From assembly GCA_000827495.1 (NCBI GenBank), contig KN817533.1:62001-126000 (forward strand): 64,000 nt of DNA, written 5' to 3'. This DNA comes from Hypholoma sublateritium FD-334 SS-4. Taxonomy: Eukaryota > Basidiomycota > Agaricomycetes > Agaricales > Strophariaceae. The notes under the pieces were generated by a model, which did not search any database, had not been told where the DNA came from, and worked only from the letters and a program-made list of their open reading frames with translations. Made by a program: the position numbers and the translations under genes. Shown one piece after another: positions 10,522-21,362 of this stretch (within the stretch, counting starts at the first letter, position 1; the number at the start of each line of letters is the position of its first letter).

Positions 10522-12599
10522 ATGCCATCCGCACAATCCTCTAATTATGACAATACAGAAAATACAGTTAATGCTCATACCCTTCTTCCTTTTCTCGGAA
10601 CTCAGTCGCAAAATACGCTAACAAGGTTATATCAACGGCCTTCCTCATGTCTCGCGATATTTCGGTCGACTTTTCCTCGGCGTTCAATAACATATCTTTC
10701 TGACACATTATGCCGATAGATTGCTTGCGCCCATAGAGCGGCAGCTCATCATGAACCTATTGTGGCTTGAATCTGCTATACCTACCTCTACCATGGCGGC
10801 TTGGGTGATTCGCGAAGGTAGAAAGTAAACCGACCGACGCAATCTAACCGCAGATCAGTGTATTCATCGTTTTACAGGATGTATGAAGACGCCCTCGGGA
10901 CGTTAGGTCGTCTGCATATCCTTCCAACCGCAACAGGGAAGTTGGCGCTGAATAGCACGTTCAAATCGGCGTTTCGTCAAGCCATAACTGGGGGGTCTGC
11001 ATCCTTTACATGTTCATGGTTTTTTTTCATAATCTTCAATTGACGTTGATTGTAGGGGTACGAGTGGTAGCTTCGGCGTCCCGGCGCCTCCAGACGATAA
11101 ACGGACACCTACAGATCTCGATACGCTCGATGCGTTTGCCTTGGAGCGATGGGAGGTGAAATTCTCTTTTGTCGTTTCCCTCGCTCAAATCTCTGACTTG
11201 CCACACATAGACAATTTTACACTACATGGTTTCGTCGGGGTCTGGCCAGGCACCAACCAAACCGTCTCAGGGCGTTCTCTTTCTGTTACAGAGAAGTGGT
11301 TTGATGGCAAATCAGTATGGCCGACGCATTGCCTAGTCTTGTTTTGCCTTGACGCGCTCTTCGTAGTGGCTCTATTCTGCAAATTACATCAGCAGGGTTC
11401 CAATTTCTTCTCCATTCGCCCCATGACCAATTATGGGATTTGTTGCTGCAATACCTTCGTCTTGCCGAAGTAAGAACCACTTTACGTTTACCTACATTCT
11501 TCTTTCTTCTCGTGCTAACCTTTTCCCAGGAACGACAAATGGACCTTGTCGAGGTTCTGGGGTTCATATTCATGCTTTCGACGATGGAGTTGGGGAGGGC
11601 GAGTCCTCTGCTTCCTGCAAGGTCGATGCTATATCTAATGCGGCGACTATAGGAATATTCCACCGAAAATCTGAGCGGGACTCAGAAAGCAATGCTGGAA
11701 GACTTGCGTGATTATGGTCTCATTTGGCAGCGCAGGGTATGAACGCCGAGTGCCACCGTCCATGACAAAGTTCTAACTTCTGAACAAAGCCGACCTCCCG
11801 GCGTTTCAACCCCACTCGTCTGGCCACCACCTTAACCTCTTCTTCTCCACCTCTTCCCACCTCCACGGGCACCAGTTCTGGTCCCCAAGAGGGATTCATC
11901 ATTCTAGAAACCAATTACCGAGTCTACGCCTATACAGGTACCTGATTTCGCGTAATAACGTCCAATTGGCGCCCTTCTCACTTTCTTGTTCTGGCACAGA
12001 CAACGCGCTGCAGACGGCCGTCCTAAACTTATTTGTATCTTTAAAGTATCGCTTCCCGAACCTCGTTGTGGGTTCCATCACCAGGGAAAGTGTCAAGAAG
12101 GCGCTCATGAACGGAATTTCTGCTGACCAAGTGCGCTTACCCCCGCCTTTCCTTAACACATGCCGTTAACGTGACGAACTAGATCATCAGCTACCTCATC
12201 ACTCACGCTCACCCCCAAATGCGAAAAAATGTACGTGCAACGAAGGCGCTTCATTCCTATCTATATCCTGACTTTGTGACATACAGAACCCGTTGCTTCC
12301 AGTCACCGTTCAAGACCAGATCAGACTTTGGGAACTGGAGAGAAACCGCCTAAAATCGCAAGAAGGTGCAACCTTATGGGCAACTTGATGACGTTTAACT
12401 AATAGCGAATACCATGGCAGGCTACCTCTACACTGCCTTTGCATCCCAGGCCGATTACGACTTCGTCCTCACCTACGCGAAAGAGCTCGACGTCGTCCTC
12501 TGGGAAAACGCCCCGAAGCGCTGTTTCTTCGGTAGTGTGGACGGCCATGCAAATATTAAAGGCTTCATTGAGAGGAGGACTCTGGGAACAAGTTCCTAG
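10522..12599 (+). CDS. TFB2: TFIIH core subunit Tfb2 (p52)
   Basis: Tfb2/p52 anchors and stimulates the XPB/Ssl2 ATPase in TFIIH, acting in promoter opening and nucleotide excision repair. Blocks in order: [20 protein letters not shown] and [28 protein letters not shown] with [65 protein letters not shown]; the exon around 11540-11620 with [20 protein letters not shown] and [26 protein letters not shown]; then [20 protein letters not shown] with [38 protein letters not shown]. The C-terminal Tfb5-binding part follows ([20 protein letters not shown]). The chosen start [11 protein letters not shown] precedes the conserved LLPFL block directly. At least nine short exons. Product assignment is firm; a few internal splice borders are not. 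Confidence 0.94.
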
Positions 12600-13263
12600 A
12601 TCATTTGGTTCGTGATCCATTTCTAGTGCCCGTTCGATGCGATGCCGTTAGAGTTCCTTAAAATCTTATTTGCTATTAGGTGTTCTCCGTTTCAGATTAC
12701 ACGAAACCACCAAATCAACATTTATCTATCTTGGTGTAATTATGCTCCGTGCGCTCCCGGTTTATGTGCGTGCGATCCACTAGGCTGACACCTTACATCA
12801 TGGAATTGACATCGTCACGACTATCCACAGGACTGTCCTGAGGACACATTTCACTCGGATTTTTTCCAATCATCATATCATTGTATCGTATTATCAGAAT
12901 ACCAACGAATAATTTATTTGAAATCCTTAATTAACGATTCATCACGAACAGCGTTTTAGGAAAGCAGTTAAGGTTCCCGCGAGGGCTAAACCCGTTCGTA
13001 TCAGTCCCGCCACGGCCACAACGTTGACGTGATTATCCCGAGATGGACGGGGTTCGGGGACCCAGGCATGGCGGCAGAACCACGGCACTTCAACCTACTT
13101 CACAAGTGAGACTCCCTCGGATGATAATCAATTTTGCTAGCATTAACAGACATTAATCATTCCTCAGATAATAATACAGCGCGAGTGCATGATCAAGAAA
13201 CCGATATCGGTGCGTAATTTCAAGAAAAGGATAGAAATATGTTCCCTGGGCATATGGGCCCGT
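12600..13263. other. convergent intergenic region, TFB2 and WOPR gene 3' ends
   Basis: AT-rich, with no supported gene. It should hold both 3' UTRs. No repeat or RNA structure was recognised. Confidence 0.5.
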
Positions 13264-15029
13264 CTAAGATTCGTGGTACTCCTCCACATTCGGGTAGTCG
13301 TCCGGGCTCGATACGATGGAATTCGAACTGCCGGCGTAGGTCCCGTCGTAGGACATATTCGCTTGACTTGAAATCGGATGCAAAGTCGGGGTATTCAAGA
13401 GATTTGCGTCGGGTGACGTCCAAGCCGAGGTATATGTCGGTGTATGGTACCCCTGCGCCGTGAAAGGCATCGTCGGAGAGGTCGAAAATCCGTGGGCGCT
13501 TGTGCTGCTCCTTCTGGGGTCCCGAGTGCCCTCCGAAGTGTCTCGAGCATGCCAGTGGAGGCGCTGCAAAGCCCCTTCGCGCGTTCCAGTGGGATGGGGA
13601 GTATATCGGACTGAATAATTATGCTGCAGGTTATCGTTTTCTCGACGGTGCACCGTATTATGCCCCTCATACTGGTGAGCAGCCCTCACCCGCGAACGGT
13701 CCTGATACATTCCCCCGCTGCTGATAGTAGGAGAAGATCCGCTTTCCTGCGACCCTCCTTGCCAGCGGGAAGATTGCGATTGCACGGGCGTCCATTGGTC
13801 CGACTGCATGATAGTGGGCTCGCGGCGGCGGCCCATCGTGTGCGATGGCGATAGTGTATTGCCAGAAACCCAGCCGATGTCGTTTCGCTGCGACGGCGAC
13901 AAGATCGATTCACCTTGCCACCGGTCACTGGGAGTGCTCCTTCCATAACCGTTCGATCCTCCGCTCGTCTGATTTTGGGAGAGAGGATATAAGGTGCTTC
14001 CTCCGAACGGATTCTCCACGGCCGAGGTTGGACTGCCTTGGGATGACCATGTAGGCGATGCAGGAATGTTATAGCCACTGTCTTCGACTTTGCAATCGAC
14101 TGACTCGATATCTTCCGCCTCGCTGCTAGGATTAGCGCTCAATACGAAAGTTGAAATGGCAAAATCGGGAAACGTACACCAGCCGTGGTTTCCCGTCGGA
14201 TCCGATATCGACCTTGGGCGGCACACGGAAGTTCGTCAGTCGAAAGATGTGAGGGGGCATATACAGTCCCATAATGTCGGAGCGCGTCGAAGGTCTCTGT
14301 CACCGACAGCGTAAGTGGTTTGGCCCTGCTCAAGAGGAGCTTCGATTCTCACCTTCAACTTTCCAGAGCGTATGTCCTCCGATGTGTAATAAGAGATGAG
14401 GTGTAAGTCAGAGCCCTCGATGGTAACGGTGATCGTCTGTTGCACCAAAGGGATCAGAAACGAATACTCCCATATACGTTCACTTCACTCACCTTCTTTA
14501 TGAGCCCTCCAGCCTTGAACGTCCCCTGGTCTGCTCCATGACCCTTGAAGCCCGTCGCTAATTGCTCTGGAGAGCCTCTCCGTATGAGGGTGCGAGTCGG
14601 GGAGTCGTCACTGGGGTACGGTTTCTTGTGACCGCCTCTGCTGCTAGTCCTCTCGTTTATTTCTCGGTAGACCTGGGGATTGTGAGTCGATATAACGGCG
14701 GGCAGAATCGCAGGGAAGGTCGCTCACCAGGAAGTTGCCAACAATACGCGAGGGTGACCAGAGTAAGCCATCTCCAAGGACTAGGTTAGTAGGATTGAAT
14801 GGAAGTAAGGAAATGAGTAGTACATACCAGTCCAGCGTTTTATGCCGCTTTCCTCGACACTGAAGACGAACACCGCACCTGACTTGATCATGGTACGGCG
14901 CTCGGAGTCGTTGAGACGACGTGTGATACGGGGAATGACTCCCTGCCGAGCTGCGTGGATGAGCCGTAGAGCGTTGACGGTAGTCTCAACGTATCCTGTG
15001 AATGGGGGTACATCTGGGTTACTCGTCAT
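13264..15029 (-). CDS. Gti1/Pac2 (WOPR) family transcription factor
   Basis: WOPR proteins (Wor1, Ryp1, Sge1, Pac2, Gti1) are fungal DNA-binding regulators of morphology, conidiation and virulence-type switches. The first exon gives PPFTGYVETTVNALRLIHAA, GVIPRITRRLNDSERRTM and IKSGAVFVFSVEESGIKRWT, the first half of the WOPR box. Splicing adds DGLLWSPSRIVGNFL, then YREINERTSSRGGHKKP and KGHGADQGTFKAGGLIKK. An exon with QQTITVTIEGSDLHLISYYT follows, the second half of the box. After two more joins (MGLYMPPHIFRLTNFRVPPK; then SEAEDIESVDCKVEDSG) comes a Ser/Pro/Gln-rich tail of about 280 residues ending PDDYPNVEEYHES. Box, linker and disordered tail match the family layout. It borders a large gene-poor stretch upstream. 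Which WOPR subgroup it belongs to cannot be decided by eye. Confidence 0.92.
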
Positions 15030-16840
15030 TGTACGAGCTTGAGGTTGTTAGACAGTCGAGAGGTTGTGGGATGAGGTGCGGGGAAGGTGGGCCAATACAA
15101 TACCATCCGCTCTTGCTACCGCCTTTTGAGGAATTCAATCTACTGTGCTCTCCGGATCGAATGCCTTGACCGAACCAAGGCATTAATTCCACGATGTTCA
15201 TAGACGTTATCCTTCCAAGGTAGTTGAAGAGTCTTTATTGGGCACGGGGCCCCTTGAGGGGGGGCGTACTCGAAGTTTTTCTTATATGACATATATTCGG
15301 ACGCCACATGACAACCGACTTCCCTTTAGCAATATAAATTTGCTGCTAAAGTGTTGGACCACAAAGTAGCCATAATGAGGTAAATAGTTATGGGTTCATG
15401 AGAGATCTGATACCACAAAAAATGGAACCGATGCTTCCTATCTGAGCTCAAAGGAAATTCACGCGTCGTTCCGTCTGATATATGTAATCTTAGGATACAC
15501 CCCTTTAGACATGCGGCCTTCTCGTCGAGAATAAATCATTATTATGAACCGAAAAACTGCAACTTCGCCTGCTATTCTAAGCCTCTCTACCATATGAATA
15601 TCACTTCTAGGAAATTGGCACTATAGCAGACTTTAAGGGGGAATGAAAACGAGATCCTAAATACATGCAAGAAAGAGAGCTCGTAGAGTGGGGATTAGAC
15701 TGGATGAATTGCCAGAAATATACATCGGGATCTTGTCACAAAAGCACCGCTGTTTCGAGCCAGATCAACATCTCGTACAAGTATCTCCTCGTGTTCCCCG
15801 GCATGGGACATTACACATCCTGTATAAATCTTGCTTGGGCGTTAACGAATGACACAGTTCTTTCTCCATGGGTCCATCATAGAGCAGTGAGATCCGGTAC
15901 GAGATGCACGATTCCTTGACGAGTCCCAGGATTCTTCTCCGAGGGGACAGGGTCGAATGCGTCTGTTCTCTGGGTGAAGTGTCCAGATTTTCTCCTAAGA
16001 ATCCCAGAAATCCCGTCCGCTCATGTCTGACTTTGGTAGGCTCTAATTTCCGAAACGGTAATTCAACTACTTGAAAAATAGACTGCGTTCTCATCATCAT
16101 CACAAACGAATTCAAAGTCAGCGAACCTTTGTGGGTCATAATTGAGTTACCCCGCTTCGTTGTTTGACGCAGAACAAACCAGTGGATTATAATTACACAT
16201 CCTCAGGGCACAGTATCTGTGAAGTTGCTCCATTCAATATGGCGATAGGCAATGGGCGTGAAGTTCTTGGTGTGATTTGGGCGTGGCACCCAAAGATCAT
16301 GTAGTATGCATATCCGCTGCACAGCTGACAAGAAAATAGAAGAACGGGGCGAGGGAAGAGTAAAGAGTGGGCAGAGCGAAGATATTTACATAGAGAAGGA
16401 AGTGTGCATCACAGCGATGAGTTTGGCGACACGGAAGCTGCGGTGGCTGGACGCTGGAAGGATGTGATATCTCCCGGAGCCCGGAGTCGCTGGCTTATTA
16501 TATAGGGAAAAGCGTGGATGTGTGTATTGGAGGGGTAGTAATATGAGTTCTGCACCAACATTAATTTACAGGCAAAAAATGGCATTTAAATAAAGACGCG
16601 CTGTCAGCTCTGGGATCGCGAAATAAAATGGAATTGATGTTTTCTTGAAACGGTGTCGAGTTGGTGAAAAGGCCAGATAAACAAGTAGAATCATCTCACG
16701 GCTGACTAGCGCTGACTTGTTCGAATTTTCCGAGCGAGGACCCCCATTACGGGATTGATATGCCTGGTGCCGAAGCTTGCTTTTAGTTGTTCATGTGTAA
16801 AATGTCAGTAACCCCAAGGCAATGTACCCCCCTCGGCTAA
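15030..16840. other. intergenic, upstream of the WOPR gene
   Basis: AT-rich. ORFs around 15665-16140 on both strands have no recognisable motif. On the minus strand near 16500 a TATATAAT string precedes a pyrimidine-rich stretch and a short ATG frame near 16410, which could be an unrecognised small gene or a non-coding transcript start. WOPR genes often have long regulatory upstream regions; that this is one is only inference. Confidence 0.4.
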
Positions 16841-17954
16841 CTAGGGGCCCGTTGTATGTGTCACTCCGAGTCGTAGGTGATGCATGTGATGCTTAATGTT
16901 CTCTTCGGAACGTTTGTCTCCGTCGACCTTGGCCAGAGTAGGGCATATATGACTATATCCAGAATCTCGAAATCGAACAACGACTTGAGATTTCTCCGAT
17001 TTAGCAACGTTCTCATCGGATTCTTCAAAGATCTCATACCATTCTCCGCGGGGGTGAGCCGCATTCCTGGGAACGAAGATATTGTATCGGGAAATCTACT
17101 CGTTTGAACAGGTCTCTCAGTGCACCATATCCTTGATCCGGACTATGACTACGAGAGAAAGGCTCCCAAGATTTATAAGTAATCGAAAACAAAGTAACAC
17201 AGACCTCAGATAGCGCGAAGTTCAGCACGGCACGACTGGTCCCTAACCAACTGTTACACCCTGCGAAGGCATTTGGTACCTTCAGTTTGCTTGTAGACTT
17301 ACTCAAATCCCGTCTTCTTTCTATCTCGGTAGATCCAATTCAAAATATTAAGGCTCTTTTGTCTGCCCTGCAGTTCAATCACTGTGATATGCGTAGCTAG
17401 TTAATATGGCAGACATATAGCAGGCTCACCAATGATATGCTGAGAGTCGAGACAACTCGAAAGCTTTAAGCAAACATCGACGTGCATTGCTAAAAGGTCT
17501 GCTTAGCCTACTATGTACTTTTGAGCCTGCGTTGTATTGGTGGCAATTCACCGAGAACGAAGGGAAAGAAAATGCGAAAGGGTTGACGTGAGGTACGCAA
17601 TTTATTTAATATTTACGTCCATTTAGGACACTCACAGGGCTAGTTTTGGAAACCGCACTGCTTGTAAAGTTCTTTTCCACCAGTGAATCGAATCATTGGA
17701 ATAAAACCATTCGAAGTAGGTGATATGATATGCTGCACCTCACCTTGACCGTAGAGCATCAGCCATCCTATCATTGTATCTATATCACACAAATCAGAAT
17801 TGAAGAGTATGACCTCAAAGTACGCATGGTATCAGATGTGTCCTTGTAAGGTTAGTCATATCATGCGCACTAATGGAGGAGACAATTCTTACTTGGAGAA
17901 GAACACTGCCGTAGAGGATCAAAGCAGGGCCAGTTGTGTCCCAGGTACTACTAG
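16841..17954 (-). CDS. unidentified multi-exon reading frame
   Basis: I cannot name this gene. On the minus strand short open blocks join at GT-AG borders with phase kept. One is STWDTTGPALILYGSVLLQ. Another is FNSDLCDIDTMIGWLMLYGQ. A third is LSSCLDSQHII, which splices in phase 1 to ATHITVIELQGRQKSLNILN and on to WIYRDRKKTGF. That joins to DWLGTSRAVLNFALSE, and the last block is NIFVPRNAAHPRGEWYEIF, ending HHMHHLRLGVTHTTGP and a stop at 16841. The order of the first blocks and the final join are not proven; an alternative last exon frame is also open (ending LSITCITYDSE at 16861). A basic Arg-rich exon near 18350-18440 could be its start. Transcript data would be needed to settle it. Confidence 0.3.
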
Positions 17955-20620
17955 AATACGATATCGTTGAAGAACAGTATTTCGTGGTACGGAAAGATTT
18001 AAACTCTCCGCTGCTTGATGACTGCTGGAATCATGAATTGTGATCGCCGCGCTTCCCTGTCGTTGCTGCGGTCAGCTGAGCTGATGTGAGATTTTCGAAG
18101 CCGAAGTTGCTATATGCCGCAGAGACCGCAGGTAATCGTAGATACTTTTAGGTCGCCTTCTTGCCGCACATGAATTTCTTCAATCATCACGTAGAATTGC
18201 AATAGAGTACAGAGGAAACTATTATTTCTCTCGGGCTTTTAAAGCGAGCCGATACACGTAGTTAAAATGGGATAGGCTTGAGGGGGGCAACATCAATTCT
18301 TCAAGTTCAGAAAATCATCCAGAGCCGCCGGCCGGGCGTTGCCGGATGCGGTCTTACGTCCTCCTCCGCTGTTTCTCAAGACTGCGGCGGCGCTGTCTTC
18401 TTCTCCGCGGCTGGAGTAATGAATTTTCGCCACAGGCCATTTTACGTTTAATCTAATTTGATGTGCTCTCTCGTTCGTCAAAGAAATTATTCATGCAGTT
18501 TGACTAGTTTCAATCGGGAGGACACCTCATTCCCACTGTGTCACTCGCTACTAGTCTCGGAACGTGTTTGAGCGAATAACATTACCTCTCCTTACCATTA
18601 CCTGTGCTAACTGATGTTACTGACTTCATTGTTGAAAGGATTCCATTGTATCGTTATCGATAATTAATAACAGTCAGTCCTCCACACCACCAAATGTGAT
18701 GAAGTCCCATGAACGGTTCCTTCGGTATTTAGGATATACGGGGCGATTCTGCCTCGCATAGTCCACTCTCAGCTGCGTGATCTACAGCAGAAGATTTGAG
18801 TGTATTCCACGGACCATTAAATAATAGTAAATCTATGTATCAGGTATACAGTGCCTAAAAGAAGAGCAAGCTTTACATAAGTTCATTTTCATTCTCGAGA
18901 CGCCGACGACCAGGAACATGGCTCCAATCGGCTCCCGTGTCCAGTTGGCTCCCAAATAGTCTATACCAACTGGTGAGCGGTGCAGGAAATGCGTTTTGTT
19001 ATGAGCGGTGAATTTTGTCAAAATGTGGGATTAGTGCCAGCCGCGCGGTCCAAACCTCTTAGCTATGGGCATGTATTAGAGGCCTGAGAGAGGTGTGGGA
19101 TTGGGTCATGAGGGACCCACTGACTGTAGTAGTTCGTGGAAACCGTATCTCCTATGAAGTCATCCAGAAATAATACCGAACTTGAACCTCAGTCGCCCCA
19201 TCCCTGCATCTCGGAAGGTGCTCGCCCAGGCACGACAATCGAGAGTTTAATTGGATTATAAGCGTATATTGACTTTTGATCCCGATAGAGTTGACCCCAA
19301 GTCTCTGGCGGGTGGTATATTATATTGATATTATCAGGATATGATCTACACATGTTTAGATTCATGTTAAGCCAACCACATGAGTCGTAGTATTCGAAAC
19401 AAGCTCCCGGTAAATAGGCCACCGAGGCTCCAACGGAAGGGAAATGAATACAAACCTTAATATATAGACCATAATCGTACGTGAGCTATAGGTTCCGAAG
19501 GTAGTATTTACGAATCAATTTCTGCCTGTAAGTAGAGAAGAAACAATCATATAAAAATGAGAATTTGAAGACATTCAGAAAGTGCTGTAAAGCGTGGCTT
19601 ATTAGGCAGCCAGTCAGACTGCAGTCTTTATCTCAAGCTATGCAGATGCAGTCAGATGCCAGCAAAGTTAGTAATGCAAATCTGCAACAAATCTGGGGTA
19701 AGAAAGATATTGAACGGTCCTGCTGAGCTCATCGGAGCTGAGCTTGACTCGGAGGTCGAAATTTTCAGTGTACAAGTAGAATGTTTTTTTTTGTTTTCCA
19801 ACTTTGGCAAATGTCCATATCCTTAAAGAGCGTTTTATTTTGATTATACCGGGCATTCGGTAACATGGAAAGGGAACGAGGATGACCCGCTACTTCTGGA
19901 GGGAGCAGCGCAGCCACCTGTGTCACCTGGGCCAGCTCTTTGTTATATTTTTGTCTCGGTGGAAGCAAACGTGCATGTTGTAATCGATAAATGCACGCGA
20001 ATGTTGCCCATGCCTTCCAAAACCATGAAGTAATTTAATCAGCCACTCACCATTGTTGTGCAATGCGAACTGATAAGCTCCGCCTCGAGGACAATGCGAT
20101 TTTGCTTAGTAAATTCCCCGTCTCTGTCCGCATTCTAGGTGAATTTAATAATCTTATCTACTGAACATTGCGTTTGAGAGTGTTTCAGCGTCGCACACTA
20201 TCTACTTAGTACTAAATGGAAGGTATTACTAGACCGTATTCAGATGTCTTGCAGCAACAAGATGTCCTGAGATAAATATTATCAAGGACGCCTCTCGAGT
20301 ACTTTTGAAGGCTGTGTTGCTATCCAGCTATCTTATCAAACGGTAGCTCCGCTTGAGGTACGTGAGTTGATAATATATCCGAAACAACACGCGTCGAGTG
20401 GCCGTTGGATAGCTTTTCTGACGTCGGACTACCGTCGTTCATTTTGAGCTTCGTCATGTAAAATACTGCCTGCCTTGGAGTTCCGGTCCGCGTCCGACAG
20501 GACGGCTTTTACGACCTTCCATTGGCTCCCATACCATGCCGCTGAGTCCTGGATATCATTGATTAGAAGGTAGATCGACATATCGCATGTGAAAGGGCAG
20601 GTCAGACACGAACTATGTGG

Positions 20621-20653
20621 CTATATCCAGCCTATATCCAACCTATATCCAAC
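20621..20653. repeat. three tandem copies of an 11-base unit
   Basis: ctatatccagc, ctatatccaac and ctatatccaac follow one another directly; the unit differs only by one base in the first copy. It is intergenic and too short to classify further. Confidence 0.9.
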
Positions 20654-21334
20654 CTGTAGGATTCCATGATTAGGCCTATCGTGTTGCGATAAAAGAAACT
20701 TTCGCCAAAAGTATGACTTCAGTGCCGCAAGAACCCCCCCGTAGGCTGCAATTCCTTTCACCTCATATGTACTTGTTGATGCTTTATGTGTCTAAATATT
20801 TTGAATGTTAAAGTGTAACTTTCAACATATCGTAACCTAAAACCGGCATCTTATGTCCGTCGAGACAATCAGATATAGTGTCTAAGATCCAGTTTATGAA
20901 AATCTAATGAAATTATCAGCATCTTCGAAGTTACCAGTGTAAAGCAGTCGGTGAGCCGCTGAGTACTTTAACCTTGCTTTGCAGGTTCAATTCGTAAATT
21001 GGCTCGATATTCACAAAAGATGGGTTGAACTGGAATTTAGACTCTTCACGCCAAGTTTTAGATTATCAGGGTTTTGTCCCATATCGTGCGTGTGGCACAC
21101 TGAGCTTGATCATCATGAGCGGTAGTCACCAGGGTCACGTACTATACCATATATTGACGTCTTACTATAAAAGGATATTATGTGTACCTCATGGGTCCAG
21201 ACTCCATTGACATGATCTTACCAAGACTCCGGGTAGCGTGATAGGGTTCATCTGGCGGGCGTGGAATATTCTTTTCAGAGCAGAAGCCGACCTGTTTGAG
21301 GATGTCGATGAGACCTAAAGCTGAAGCTTAAGGT

Positions 21335-21362
21335 CTGAGATCTGAGGCCTGAGGCCTGAGGA
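21335..21362. repeat. short ctgaggc tandem repeat
   Basis: Imperfect seven-base repeats (ctgagat, ctgaggc, ctgaggc, ctgagga) in intergenic DNA; a minor low-complexity tract. Confidence 0.8.

Noticed and set aside
10104..10523. NAS6 start at 10523 in an open frame
   Set aside because: That frame reads through the shared promoter and gives no Nas6-like N-terminus; the ATG at 10299 joins in phase to the conserved exon.
15665..16139. Overlapping ORFs of 84 and 124 codons
   Set aside because: They overlap on opposite strands, have no recognisable motif, and neither extends by splicing into a longer protein.
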